Positions 15,579-24,753 are shown, counted from the first letter of the stretch. The stretch is DNA of 64,000 nt from Gemmatimonadota bacterium (GCA_020161135.1 JAIUOB010000001.1:806001-870000); one strand, 5' to 3'. Made by a program: numbers and translations. The notes: generated by a model from the letters alone, not told the origin.

Positions 15579-16463
15579 TCAGCCGCCCTGTGCCGCCTGC
15601 GCGCGCTCCCGGTCGAGGAGCGCGCGTTTGCGTTCGAGCCCCCAGCGATAGCCCCCCAGCGATCCGTCGGCGCGCAACGCACGGTGGCAGGGAATGAGCA
15701 CGGCCAGCCGGTTGGCGCCACACGCGCTCCCCACCGCGCGCACCGCCTGCGGATGCCCGATGGCGTCGGCGAGTTCGCCGTAGCTCACCACGCGTCCCGG
15801 CTTCACGCTCAGCAGGAAGCGCCACACCTTGATCTGAAACGCGGTGCCGCGCACGTCGAGCGGCAGCTCGGGGCGCGGGGCACCCTGCACCACATGCGCG
15901 TCGAGCGCGTCCATCCACGCATCGAGCGGCTCACGCGCGGCCTCGCTCGCCGGCACGAGCGTGGCCTGCGGAAACTCGGCCGCGAGACGCGCCGCGAGCT
16001 GCGGCGCGCTGTCGCCGAACTCCACGAGACACACGCCGCGCGCAGTCGCGGCCATGAGCAACGTGCCGAACGCCGTCTCACGCACGGCCCACGTGATGGT
16101 CTCACCGGCCCCACCCGCGCGATACGCCGACGGCGTCATGCCCAGCCCGCCGGTGACCTGCTCGTACACACGGCTGGTCGAGCCGTAGCCCGCGTCGAAG
16201 GTGGCGTCGAGCACATCGGTGCCCTCGCGCAGCTTCCCCTTGAAGTGCGCCAGACGCTTCGACGCCTGGTAGGCCTTGGGGCTCACGCCCAGCACCGCCG
16301 TGAACGTCCGCTGCAGGTGATGCGGGCTCATGGCCGCCTCCCGCGCGAGGCGTGCCAGCGGCAGCGCCTCATCGAGGTGCGCGTCGATGTACGCCGCGAG
16401 GCGCTCCATGCGCGCCACGAGGGCGGCGTCGGGGACAGGACGGACGGACGTGTCGGCGGACAT
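15579..16463 (-). CDS. ada: AraC-type HTH fused to O6-methylguanine-DNA methyltransferase (Ada-like, lacks N-terminal zinc domain)
   Basis: About 294 residues from the ATG at 16463, which has a GGAG 6 bp upstream; an earlier in-frame start at 16493 has no such site. Residues ~15-115 are an AraC-type HTH (LARLAREAAMSPHHLQRTFTAVLGVSPKAYQ ... FDAGYGSTSRVYEQ). The C-terminal half is methyltransferase: QIKVWRFLLSVKPGRVVSYGELA, and ANRLAVLIPCHRALRADGSLGGYRWGLERKRALL, with the acceptor cysteine in PCHR. E. coli Ada has an N-terminal Cys-rich phosphotriester domain; it is missing here. It repairs O6-alkylguanine and may still act as a regulator. Confidence 0.9.
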   Translation of the reverse strand: MSADTSVRPVPDAALVARMERLAAYIDAHLDEALPLARLAREAAMSPHHLQRTFTAVLGVSPKAYQASKRLAHFKGKLREGTDVLDATFDAGYGSTSRVYEQVTGGLGMTPSAYRAGGAGETITWAVRETAFGTLLMAATARGVCLVEFGDSAPQLAARLAAEFPQATLVPASEAAREPLDAWMDALDAHVVQGAPRPELPLDVRGTAFQIKVWRFLLSVKPGRVVSYGELADAIGHPQAVRAVGSACGANRLAVLIPCHRALRADGSLGGYRWGLERKRALLDRERAQAAQGG

Positions 16464-16573
16464 GGCGGCTCCGGGGAAATGTGGGCGGGGCATGCCCTGC
16501 AGGAAAACCTCCGCGCGCGCGCCCGGCCCTCCGAATCGTGCGGAGTGGGGGCGCGGGAGCGCATCTTGTCACC

Positions 16574-17629
16574 ATGCTCCTCCTCTACGGCGCCACCGGC
16601 TACACCGGCCAGCTCATCCTGACCGAGTGCCTCGCGCGTGGCATCCGTCCCATCGTGGCCGGGCGCAACGCCGACGCGCTGCGCGCCCTCGCCGCACCGC
16701 ACGGGCTCGAGGTGCGCGCCTTCGACCTGCGTGGCGACATTCCGCTGCAGGGCGTGCAGGCGGTGCTGCACGCGGCAGGGCCGTTCTTCCGCACCAGTCG
16801 ACCGATGGTGGCGGCCTGTCTCGCGCAGCGGGTGCACTACCTCGACATCACCGGCGAGATCGCGGTGTTCGAGGCCTGTCGCGCGCAGCACGATGCGGCG
16901 CGTGCGGCCGGCATCGTCCTGCTCCCCGGCACAGGGTTCGACGTGGTCCCCACCGACTGCCTCGCCGCACGGCTGGCCGAGGCGCTGCCCGATGCGTCGC
17001 TGCTCGAACTCGCCTTCGCGGGTGGTGGCGGCTTCAGTCGCGGCACGCTCAAGACCATGCTGCTCGGCGCCGGTGAGGGCGGCGCGATTCGCTCCGGTGG
17101 GCGCATCACGCGTGTCCCGGCGGCGTGGCGCACGCAGCGCATCCCGTTTCGCGACAAGGCGCGCGACGCCATCACGATTCCCTGGGGCGATGTGTCCACC
17201 GCGCACTGGAGCACGGGCATTCCCGACATCCACACCTATCTCGCCATGCCGCGACGTGCGCAGCGCGCGGTGCGCCTGCAGCGCCTGCTCGCCCCGCTGC
17301 TGCGCACGCGCGTCGCCCGCCGCTGGCTCGAGCGGCGCGCCGACGCCGTGCCACCCGGCCCCGGCGCCGAGGTACGCGCCACCGCCCGCATGCAGGTGTG
17401 GGGACGCGTCACGCACGCCGACGGACGCGTGCTCGAAGGCACGGCCGTCGTCCCGGAGGGCTATCGTTTCACCGCCATGGCCGCCGTGACGTGCGCACAC
17501 CGCGTGCTCACCGCGGCGCCCGCCGCCGGCTACCACACCCCGAGTTCGGCCTTCGGCGCCGAGTTTCTCGAGACACTCCCCGAGTGCGATGTCGCGCTCG
17601 GGGCGACCCACACCGCACCACCGCCGTGA
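16574..17629 (+). CDS. Saccharopine dehydrogenase-like / trans-acting enoyl reductase family protein
   Basis: A 351-residue NAD(P)-binding protein. The N-terminus LLLYGATGYTGQLI is a Rossmann GxTGYTG loop, followed by IVAGRNADALRAL; this is the hallmark of saccharopine dehydrogenase-like reductases and of the trans-acting enoyl reductases of mycobacterial lipid synthesis. GTGFDVVPTDCLAARLAEALP is also characteristic. The ATG at 16574 begins exactly at the Rossmann strand, so the longer upstream frame is rejected. It is divergent from the ada-like gene and 8 bp before the beta-lactamase-type gene. Substrate unknown. Confidence 0.85.
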   Translation: MLLLYGATGYTGQLILTECLARGIRPIVAGRNADALRALAAPHGLEVRAFDLRGDIPLQGVQAVLHAAGPFFRTSRPMVAACLAQRVHYLDITGEIAVFEACRAQHDAARAAGIVLLPGTGFDVVPTDCLAARLAEALPDASLLELAFAGGGGFSRGTLKTMLLGAGEGGAIRSGGRITRVPAAWRTQRIPFRDKARDAITIPWGDVSTAHWSTGIPDIHTYLAMPRRAQRAVRLQRLLAPLLRTRVARRWLERRADAVPPGPGAEVRATARMQVWGRVTHADGRVLEGTAVVPEGYRFTAMAAVTCAHRVLTAAPAAGYHTPSSAFGAEFLETLPECDVALGATHTAPPP

Positions 17630-17637
17630 GGCCCGTC

Positions 17638-19266
17638 ATGCCCAGCCTGCCGCGTTCGCGCGCCCTGCCCGTGTCCAGCGCCGCCCTCATTGCGTGGTCG
17701 CTTGGTGCCGCGTCGCTTGGCGCCGCGTCGCTCGGTGCGCAGTCGTCCGTCGCGCCCACGCCGCGCTTCACCGACCCGGACCGCATCGCGAAGCTCACCC
17801 GCGCGATGCCCACCGTCGACTCCATCATGCGCGCCTTCGCCGAGCGCGCGCGTGTCCCCGGCATCGCGTACGGCGTGGTGGTGGACGGCAAGCTGCTGCA
17901 CGTCGCCGCCGCCGGGCTGCGTGAAGTGCCCAGCCGGGCCGCCGTCGACACCAGCACGGTGTTTCGCATCGCGAGCATGACGAAGAGCTTCACCGCGCTG
18001 GCGATTCTCCAACTGCGCGACGCCGGCAAGCTCGCGCTCGACGACCCGGCCGAGAAGTACGTGCCCGAGCTGCGCACGCTGCGCACGCTGCGCTACGCCA
18101 CCAGCGACGCGCCCCGCATCACCGTGCGCCACCTGCTCTCGCACGCCGCGGGCTTCCCGGAAGACAACCCGTGGGGCGACCAGCAGCTCGCGCGCACCGA
18201 CGCCGAGCTGAGCGCGATGATGCGCAGCGGCATCCCGTTCTCGAACACGCCCGGCGTGGCGTACGAGTACTCCAACTACGGCTTCGCCATCCTCGGTCGC
18301 ATCGTCGTGAACGTGAGCGGCATGCCGTACGCCCGCTACATCCGCGAGAAGGTGCTGCTTCCGCTCGGCATGACGTCCACCACCATGGAGGCGCGTGACG
18401 TCCCCGCCGCGCGACGCGCGCACGGCTATCGCCTGCAGGACGGCCAGTGGCTCGAGGAGCCGCCGCTTCCGGATGGATCGTTCGGCGCCATGGGCGGCAT
18501 GCTCACCTCGAGCGCCGACCTCGCGCGCTGGGTGGGACTTATGCTCAGTGCGTGGCCGCCACGCGACGGCGCCGAACATCCGGCGCTGAGGCGCGCGTCG
18601 CTGCGCGAGATGCAGCAGGTGTGGCGCTTCGCCGGGGGCAACGCGGCGCGCAACGCCCAGAGCGGCGCGTTGAGCTACACGAGTGGCGGTTACGCCTACG
18701 GCCTGCGCGTGTCGCAGAACTGTCTCTTCAATCATATCGTCGCGCATTCGGGTGGCCTGCCGGGCTTTGGCTCACAGATGCGCTGGCTCCCCGAGTACGG
18801 CGTGGGCGTCGTCGCGCTGGGCAACCTCACCTACACCAGTTGGGGTGGCCCCATCGACCAGGTGCTCGAGGCGCTCGCGAAGGCGGGCGCGTTGCAGCCC
18901 CGTACCATCGAGCCGTCTCCGGTGCTGCTGGCCATGCAGCAGCAGACCACTCGACTCGTGCAGAACTGGCAGCCGGCGCTCGCCGACAGCATCGCCGCGA
19001 TGAACCTCTACCGCGACGAGTCGGCGCCGCGCCGCGCCGCGGCCATCAAGCAGCTCGTCGACGCGGCCGGTGGCGACTGCCAGCCCGATGGGCCCATCTG
19101 GGCGGAGAACGCGCTGCGCGGGCTGTTCAAGCTGCGCTGCGCCCGTGGGGCGCTGCGGGTGGGCATCACACTCGCACCCACGACGCCCGCGCGCGTGCAG
19201 GAGTTCACCGTGACGGCATTCCCGCTCGAGGGGAAAGTCGGGCCGGCACCGGTCTGTCGACCATAG
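17638..19266 (+). CDS. Secreted serine hydrolase, beta-lactamase class C / penicillin-binding family
   Basis: A 542-residue serine hydrolase. A signal peptide runs to about residue 35 (SSAALIAWSLGAASLGAASLGAQSS). Catalytic motifs are intact: FRIASMTKSF (SxxK nucleophile), YEYSNYGFA (YSN) and NHIVAHSGGLPGFGS (HxG). A C-terminal ~120-residue extension follows the hydrolase fold. Relatives include esterases, D-aminopeptidases and true AmpC enzymes; this one is longer than AmpC and the substrate is open. Start ATG 17638 gives a good signal peptide; it lies 8 bp after the previous gene and is probably co-transcribed. Confidence 0.9.
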   Translation: MPSLPRSRALPVSSAALIAWSLGAASLGAASLGAQSSVAPTPRFTDPDRIAKLTRAMPTVDSIMRAFAERARVPGIAYGVVVDGKLLHVAAAGLREVPSRAAVDTSTVFRIASMTKSFTALAILQLRDAGKLALDDPAEKYVPELRTLRTLRYATSDAPRITVRHLLSHAAGFPEDNPWGDQQLARTDAELSAMMRSGIPFSNTPGVAYEYSNYGFAILGRIVVNVSGMPYARYIREKVLLPLGMTSTTMEARDVPAARRAHGYRLQDGQWLEEPPLPDGSFGAMGGMLTSSADLARWVGLMLSAWPPRDGAEHPALRRASLREMQQVWRFAGGNAARNAQSGALSYTSGGYAYGLRVSQNCLFNHIVAHSGGLPGFGSQMRWLPEYGVGVVALGNLTYTSWGGPIDQVLEALAKAGALQPRTIEPSPVLLAMQQQTTRLVQNWQPALADSIAAMNLYRDESAPRRAAAIKQLVDAAGGDCQPDGPIWAENALRGLFKLRCARGALRVGITLAPTTPARVQEFTVTAFPLEGKVGPAPVCRP

Positions 19267-19306
19267 GAGAGTCCAGCAGGTCCCCGCGGCCGGAGCGAGA
19301 CAACCG

Positions 19307-19409
19307 CCTTGCCGCGGATCGCATGGATGCACGCGGATGCACCAGGCTCCCATGCACCGTGCGGTGGACGTTGCATGATCCGCGTCGATCCGTGAAATCC
19401 GTGGCAAGG
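19307..19409. repeat. Large intergenic palindrome
   Basis: Two 33-nt arms, 19307-19339 and 19377-19409, are inverted copies that match at 26 of 33 positions; the loop is 37 nt. The arms begin CCTTGCC and contain two GGAT motifs spaced about 8-10 bp (CGGAT, GGAT, GCGGAT). The element lies between the convergent hydrolase and YdjM-like genes. It could be a REP/MITE-like interspersed repeat or a terminator hairpin; a T-tract is absent. Confidence 0.75.
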
Positions 19410-19468
19410 CAGTACCCATGTCGCCGACAAACCGATGCCGCCGCCGACGCACCGATGTCCTGCACCCC

Positions 19469-20818
19469 TCAGCGCTGCAGCTCCGCGCTCCGCGGCGGCA
19501 CCCACGGCGGAATCCACTTCCCCTCCAGCGTGCACGGCGCCGCCGCATCGGCCAGTCGCAGCTCTGCGAACCCCGCGCCCGCGCCGATACCGTAGCGCGC
19601 GTCGGCCTGCAGTGTGTCGCGTACACTCGCGTCCGACGCAGCGCGCTGCCACACCGGCACCCGCATGAACCGCAGCGCCTCCGCCGCATCGCAGTGCGCG
19701 GCGGCCAGCGTGGCGAGGGCGCCCCCCGGCTGCGCCCAGCTCCGCCGCCAGGCCACCTGCGAGGATGCGGGATACGGCACCGCGGTCGTCGCCTGCGCGA
19801 GGGGCGCCAGCGGATCATCCGCGAGTCGCGCCACTGTGCCGGCGCCACCGTAGCGCGCCGCACACGCCGCGACCGGCTGCCCTGCCACCGGCGCCACCAG
19901 CGCCGAGCTCACGCGATAGGTGCCGTCGCCGCGCGACACCACCAGCGCACTCCAGCAGGTCGGATCGCCCGGTGCGGGCGTCAGCACCACGTCGGTCGCC
20001 TCGCCCCGACCATCGGCCACACGCGCCTGCACCTCCGCTTGGGCCGCACGCGACGCACCGGCGAACAGGAGCGTCACCGCCGTCCACGCCGCGACGCCGC
20101 TGCGCACAGGCCCCCACCGGCGTGTCCCGGCACCGGGCACCTCGCGGCCACGCGCACGGTGCATCCACCACTGCGCCACTGTCCACAGCAGCGCCACGGC
20201 ACCGAGCAGCACGAGCGGCCCCCGCGCGATCGCACCGAACGCCGCGCCCACCACCAGAATCGCGACCAGCAGCGTCGCCAACACCACACGGCCGCCGCGC
20301 GATCGCGCGCCGAACCACAGCGGAGGAATCGCGGCCACCCACAGCCACGGCTCGATGATGAACACCGCATCGCCGTAGTACCAGCGATTGTCGAGGGGCC
20401 AGAACGGATGCACGCCGTAGCTGTTCGTCCAGTCGAGCAGCAGGTGCGACCACGTCCCCACCAGCGCCAGCACGCCCAGCGCGCGCCGCGGCGTGTCCCC
20501 GCTCGCGCGCGCCGTTGGTCCCTCGCCGCGCGTCCACCACCACTGCGCGATCCACCAGAGCAGCGCGGCGCTCAGCGTCGCGAACACCAGCGTGTGCGTG
20601 TGTCCGCGGTGATGCAGCAGGTAACCCAGTGGTCCCATCCTCAACCGGTCACCAGCGTAGACCAGGTCACTGTCGGGGAACTCCGCGGCCACGATGCCGA
20701 GTACGACAGCGGTACGCCGGAACCGGAGCGTGACCGGTGTGCCGGTGCGGCGGCTCGTCCAGGTGGTCGTCGCATCGGCCAGCAGCAGCCCGGCGAGCGC
20801 GTGCGTGATGTTGTCCAC
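19469..20818 (-). CDS. YdjM-type membrane-bound metal-dependent hydrolase
   Basis: A 449-residue membrane protein. The N-terminus DNITHALAGLLLADA (from a GTG start) and LHHRGHTHTLVF, then WSHLLLDWTNSYGVHPFWPLDNRWYYGD, are the His/Asp motifs of the LexA-regulated YdjM (DUF457) family of predicted metal-dependent hydrolases. Several transmembrane segments lie between about residues 30 and 270 (TLVFATLSAALLWWIAQWW, LLVAILVVGAAFGAI, LVLLGAVALLWTVAQW). The last ~200 residues are soluble and unassigned. Function of the family is not established. It is divergent from the ECF sigma gene with 35 bp between starts. Confidence 0.85.
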   Translation of the reverse strand: MDNITHALAGLLLADATTTWTSRRTGTPVTLRFRRTAVVLGIVAAEFPDSDLVYAGDRLRMGPLGYLLHHRGHTHTLVFATLSAALLWWIAQWWWTRGEGPTARASGDTPRRALGVLALVGTWSHLLLDWTNSYGVHPFWPLDNRWYYGDAVFIIEPWLWVAAIPPLWFGARSRGGRVVLATLLVAILVVGAAFGAIARGPLVLLGAVALLWTVAQWWMHRARGREVPGAGTRRWGPVRSGVAAWTAVTLLFAGASRAAQAEVQARVADGRGEATDVVLTPAPGDPTCWSALVVSRGDGTYRVSSALVAPVAGQPVAACAARYGGAGTVARLADDPLAPLAQATTAVPYPASSQVAWRRSWAQPGGALATLAAAHCDAAEALRFMRVPVWQRAASDASVRDTLQADARYGIGAGAGFAELRLADAAAPCTLEGKWIPPWVPPRSAELQR

Positions 20819-20853
20819 GCGGTGTTACTTATTCGCACTCCCACCTTCCCGCC

Positions 20854-21849
20854 ATGGCACCGGACTTCGAACCGCACCGCCCCCACCTCATCACGCACTG
20901 CTACCGCCTCCTCGGCTCCGTCACCGACGCCGAAGACGCCGTGCAGGAGACCATGCTGCGCGCGTGGAAGGCGCGCGATCAGTTCGACGGGCGGGCGGCG
21001 CTGGCCACATGGCTGCACCGCATCGCCACCAACGTCTGCCTCGATGCGCTGAGCGGTCGCTCGCCGCGCGTGCGTGCCCTCGACACCGGCCCCGCGCGCC
21101 GCACCACTGACGACCTCACCACCAAGCCCCGTACACACTGGCTCGAGCCGGTCCCCGATCTCGCCGCGATTCCGTCCGAGGACGATCCGCACGAGCAGGC
21201 CGTGCTGCGCGAAAGCATCCGCCTCGCCTTCGTGGCCGCGCTGCAGCACCTGCCGCCACGCCAGCGCGCCGCGCTCATCCTCATGCAGGTGCTCAACTGG
21301 AGTGCCGTCGAGACGGCCGAGACGCTCGACATGACCGTGGCCGCGGTGAACAGTGCGGTGCAGCGCGCCCGCGCTACGCTCGCCGAGCGGCGCGCCGATG
21401 CACATCTCGATCGGCTCGTGGCGCTCGCCGCGCGGGACGCCGACCCCGCCCTGGGCGCGCTCACCGACAGCCAGCGCGCACTGCTCGACCGTTTCGTCGC
21501 GGCCTTCGAGGCGTACGACGTGCCCGCCATGGTCGCGCTCATGCGCGACGACGTGACGATGTGCATGCCGCCCTACGACTTCTGGCTCGCCGGCACCACC
21601 GACATCGCCGAGTGGCTCACCGGCCGCGGCGCTGGCTGTCGCGGCTCCGCCGTGCAGCGGCTGCAGGCCAACGGCATGCCGGGCTTCGCGCAGTGGCGGC
21701 ACGCCGGCGCCGAGCCCTGGTCCATTTGCGTCCCCGAGGTGGAGGGCGACCGCATCGTGCACCTCGACTTCTTCCTCGATACCGACGTGCTGTTCCCGCG
21801 GTTCGGCCTGCCGCTGCAGCTCACCGCGTCCGCGGCCGGCGACCGATGA
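20854..21849 (+). CDS. ECF-type sigma-70 factor with C-terminal SnoaL-like domain
   Basis: A 331-residue sigma factor. Region 2 is HRPHLITHCYRLLGSVTDAEDAVQETMLRAWKARDQFDGRAALATWLHRIATNVCLDALS, region 4 is LQHLPPRQRAALILMQVLNWSAVETAETLDMTVAAVNSAVQRARATLAE. About 130 further residues (LLDRFVAAFEAYDVPAMVALMRDDVTMCMPP...) form a SnoaL/NTF2-like domain, as in ECF factors of the SigJ/TIGR02960 type where this tail regulates the factor in place of a separate anti-sigma. No anti-sigma gene adjoins it. Its targets are unknown; the VOC gene just downstream is a candidate. Confidence 0.9.
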   Translation: MAPDFEPHRPHLITHCYRLLGSVTDAEDAVQETMLRAWKARDQFDGRAALATWLHRIATNVCLDALSGRSPRVRALDTGPARRTTDDLTTKPRTHWLEPVPDLAAIPSEDDPHEQAVLRESIRLAFVAALQHLPPRQRAALILMQVLNWSAVETAETLDMTVAAVNSAVQRARATLAERRADAHLDRLVALAARDADPALGALTDSQRALLDRFVAAFEAYDVPAMVALMRDDVTMCMPPYDFWLAGTTDIAEWLTGRGAGCRGSAVQRLQANGMPGFAQWRHAGAEPWSICVPEVEGDRIVHLDFFLDTDVLFPRFGLPLQLTASAAGDR

Positions 21850-21905
21850 TTCCCGCCGCGTCGATCCGTCGAATGTGCAGGGGCGAGGGGCCGGGGTGAG
21901 GGATC

Positions 21906-21970
21906 GGGGTCAGTGTTGGAACCTGACCCCAACTCTGACCCCAACTCTGACCCCGACTCTGACCCCACCC
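21906..21970. repeat. 12-bp tandem repeat with inverted leader (CTGACCCCAACT)
   Basis: Four 12-bp units: CTGACCCCAACT at 21923-21934 and 21935-21946, CTGACCCCGACT at 21947-21958, and CTGACCCCACCC at 21959-21970. Just before them GGGGTCAGTGTTGG (21906-21919) is an inverted copy of the same motif and could pair with any unit, 13 of 14 bases with the closest. The block ends 14 bp before the VOC start codon, so alternative hairpins could form in the transcript leader. Confidence 0.85.
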
Positions 21971-21983
21971 ACCGGAGCGCCCC

Positions 21984-22394
21984 GTGCCACGCATGCTCTT
22001 CCCCAACCTGCCGGTGAAGGACCTCGAGCGCTCGAAGGCGTTCTACGCCGCGCTCGGCTTCACCTTCAATGCGCAGTTCACCGATGCCAACGCCGCGTGC
22101 GTGGTCATCAACGACCTCACCAGCGTCATGCTCCTGCGCCATGAGTTCTGGCGCACCTTCACCACCAAGCCCATTCCCGACGCGCACACTGTGGCCGGCG
22201 TGTTCATGGCGTACTCGGTGGACAGTCGCGAGGAGGTCGTGCAGCAGGTCGAGATCGCGCTCGCCAGTGGCGGCAGTGCCGCGTCACCGCAGCAGAACCA
22301 CGGCTTCATGTTCGGCTGGAGCTTCCACGATCCCGACGGCCATCACTGGGAGCCGTTCTGGATGAATCCCGAGCACGTGCAGCCCGCGACCTGA
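21984..22394 (+). CDS. VOC-family protein
   Basis: A 136-residue VOC protein from a GTG at 21984 with GGAG about 7 bp before it. The N-terminal LFPNLPVKDLERSKAFYAALGF and C-terminal FGWSFHDPDGHHWEPFWMN are the two halves of the fold; the HHWEPFW ending is common in the PhnB/lactoylglutathione-like group. No substrate can be assigned. The gene follows the ECF sigma factor and the 12-bp repeats, so transcription from the same control is possible. Confidence 0.87.
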   Translation: MPRMLFPNLPVKDLERSKAFYAALGFTFNAQFTDANAACVVINDLTSVMLLRHEFWRTFTTKPIPDAHTVAGVFMAYSVDSREEVVQQVEIALASGGSAASPQQNHGFMFGWSFHDPDGHHWEPFWMNPEHVQPAT

Positions 22395-22410
22395 GCGGCT
22401 CCGCGCCCGC

Positions 22411-24699
22411 TCAGTCCAGGAGGACGGCGCGCAGCACCTCTTCGAGCTGCTGCTGCGCCACGGGCTTCCCGATCACCGCGCTCGCGGCCGACAGGTCGAC
22501 CTGCTCCGGCACGTGCCCCGACAACGCCACCACCGGCACGTCGGGCGCCAGCGCCTTGATCAGCGGCAGCGCCTCGAGCCCCGACATGCCGGGCATCGAG
22601 AGGTCGAGCAGCACCGCGCGCAGGTTCGTCAGGCGCGCCTCGCGCAGCACCGCGAGACCGCGCTCCGCGCCATCGGCCAGCTCCGCGTGCATGCCGGCAC
22701 GCGTGAGCTGCCGCGCGAGCGCCGAGCGCACCATCGGTTCGTCGTCGATCACGAGCACCGTGCCGGCCAGCGCTGCGCGCCCGGGCGCCACGGCGCGCAT
22801 CGGCGTGCGCGGGGTCGGGATCGCGAGCGGAAAGCGCACGCTGAACGTCGTTCCACTCCCCGCCGTCGACAGCACCGACCAGGTGCCGCCCGCCTCGGAG
22901 ATCGTGTGGAAGGCCGACGCGAGCCCCAGCCCGGTGCCACGTCCCGGCATCTTCGTCGTGAAGAACGGCTCGCCGATGCGACGCAGCGTCTCCTCCGTCA
23001 TTCCCACACCGGTGTCGCGCACCGTCAGCACCGCCGCGCGCGCACCATCCGCTGTGAGCGAGACCGTCAGCGTCGGATTGCGCACCCCCTGCAACGCATC
23101 GCGCGCGTTGAGGCACAGGTTGAGCACCACCTGCTGGATCTCACTCGCCGAGCCGCGCACGAGCGCCTGGTCCATGCCGAGATGCTCCTCGATCGTGATC
23201 CCACGATCGAACGTCTGTCGGCAGATGTGCAGCGCCTCCATCGTGATCGGCACGAGGTCCACCTGCGGCTGGGCCCCCGGCAGGTCGACCCGCCCGAGAG
23301 CCAGCATGCGCCGCACCAGGTCAGCGGCACTGCGCGCGGCACGCTCGGCGTCGGCGAGCGGCTCCGCCATCGCATCGTCCACACCCTCTCGCGCCATCTG
23401 GATGTTGGGCAGGATGACGGCGAGCATGTTGTTGAAGTTGTGCGCGATCCCCGCCGCCATGTCGCCCATCGCCTCACGCCGCTGACGCAGCCGCAACGCC
23501 TCGGCCAACTGCTTCTCGGCCGTCACGTCCAGCACGACGCCGGTGTAGAGCAGGCCATCGGGGTTCGTGTCGGGCACGCCGAACAGGCGCAGCCAGCGCA
23601 CCGTGCCGTCGACGTGCTCGAACGAGAGCTCGTGCTCGAAGCGCTCGCGCGTCACCACCACGCGCGCAATGGCCTCCTGCAGCGCCGCGCGCTCCCGCGG
23701 CGCGAGTCCCGCGAACAGCCGGTTCGGGTCGATGCGCACGTCGTCTTCCGACACGCCCAGCAACTCGCGAATGCGGCCGGCCACGAAGCTGATGCCGCCC
23801 GATCCGTCGTCGCGATGCTGATACTGGTACACGATGCCGGGCACGGCATCGAGCACGCGCTGCACCTGCGCGCGACTCGCCTCGAGCGCGAGGCGGGTGG
23901 TGCGCTCCGTCGTGATGTCCTTGAACGTCGCCACGACGCCGCGCACCTGCGCGTCGCCCTGCTCACGCAGCGGCGCCGCCTGCACCTCGAGCCACGCCCG
24001 CGTGCCATCCGGGCGATGGACTCCCAGCACCGTCGGGCCCGCCGGCAGCCCCGTGCGCAGCGCGATCTCCGACGGGATGTCCTCCGGCCCGACCTTCTCG
24101 CCGCTGGCCGTCACCAGCCGCCAGCGCGAGTCCGTCGCCGCACGCCCCGTGAGCTGGTCGAGCGACAGGCCGAGCACCCGCTGCGCCGACGCATTCGCCG
24201 TGCGGATCGTGCCGTCGGCGTTGTGGACCGCCAGCCCCTCCGACATGGAGCTGAACACCGACTGATACGTCGACTCCTGCTCACGGAACGCGCGTTGCGC
24301 GTCGCTGATGTCGCTGAACGAGATCACGACCCGCTCGACGGTGCCGTCGGCCGCGAGGTGTGGCACCGCCGACACGAGGATCCAGATGCGCTCGTCGGCC
24401 ACCCCGTGCTTCACGCCGATGATGACCCCGCGCACCGTCTCCCCACGCTGCAGCGCCTGCGGTCCGGGGTGCTCGTCCGGCGACACGGACCGACCGTCGG
24501 CGAACACGGCGTCCCAGCGCGCGTCGTTCGTCCGACGGTCGCGGAACTCGTCGGCCGTGAGCCCGAGCAGCGCCGCGGCCTTCGGGTTCACGTAGCTGAT
24601 GTGCAGATCCCGCTCCTGCACGACCACCCCGACATCGAGGTCGTGCAGGGTGCGCTCCCAGTCGGCGCGGGGGGCGGTGGGGGCGGGCTCGCGGGCCAT
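22411..24699 (-). CDS. PAS-domain hybrid sensor histidine kinase with C-terminal receiver
   Basis: About 762 residues and no transmembrane segment, so a cytoplasmic sensor. Three PAS domains come first (roughly 15-130, 140-265 and 280-395; for example VYQYQHRDDG..GGISFVAGRIRELLGVSEDD). The kinase core has the H box GDMAAGIAHNFNNMLAVILP, N box QVVLNLCLNARDAL, G1 DTGVGMTEE, F box GEPFFTTK and G2 GRGTGLGLAS. A receiver domain (TVLVIDDEPMVR..LLDLSMPGMSG...GKPV) ends the protein. No partner response regulator is adjacent. The ATG at 24699 is preferred over a TTG at 24711. Confidence 0.93.
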   Translation of the reverse strand: MAREPAPTAPRADWERTLHDLDVGVVVQERDLHISYVNPKAAALLGLTADEFRDRRTNDARWDAVFADGRSVSPDEHPGPQALQRGETVRGVIIGVKHGVADERIWILVSAVPHLAADGTVERVVISFSDISDAQRAFREQESTYQSVFSSMSEGLAVHNADGTIRTANASAQRVLGLSLDQLTGRAATDSRWRLVTASGEKVGPEDIPSEIALRTGLPAGPTVLGVHRPDGTRAWLEVQAAPLREQGDAQVRGVVATFKDITTERTTRLALEASRAQVQRVLDAVPGIVYQYQHRDDGSGGISFVAGRIRELLGVSEDDVRIDPNRLFAGLAPRERAALQEAIARVVVTRERFEHELSFEHVDGTVRWLRLFGVPDTNPDGLLYTGVVLDVTAEKQLAEALRLRQRREAMGDMAAGIAHNFNNMLAVILPNIQMAREGVDDAMAEPLADAERAARSAADLVRRMLALGRVDLPGAQPQVDLVPITMEALHICRQTFDRGITIEEHLGMDQALVRGSASEIQQVVLNLCLNARDALQGVRNPTLTVSLTADGARAAVLTVRDTGVGMTEETLRRIGEPFFTTKMPGRGTGLGLASAFHTISEAGGTWSVLSTAGSGTTFSVRFPLAIPTPRTPMRAVAPGRAALAGTVLVIDDEPMVRSALARQLTRAGMHAELADGAERGLAVLREARLTNLRAVLLDLSMPGMSGLEALPLIKALAPDVPVVALSGHVPEQVDLSAASAVIGKPVAQQQLEEVLRAVLLD

Positions 24700-24753
24700 G
24701 ATCAGGGACAATCCGCCGAGCAGGCCTTCACGTCAATGCCCGGCGGCGCCGCC

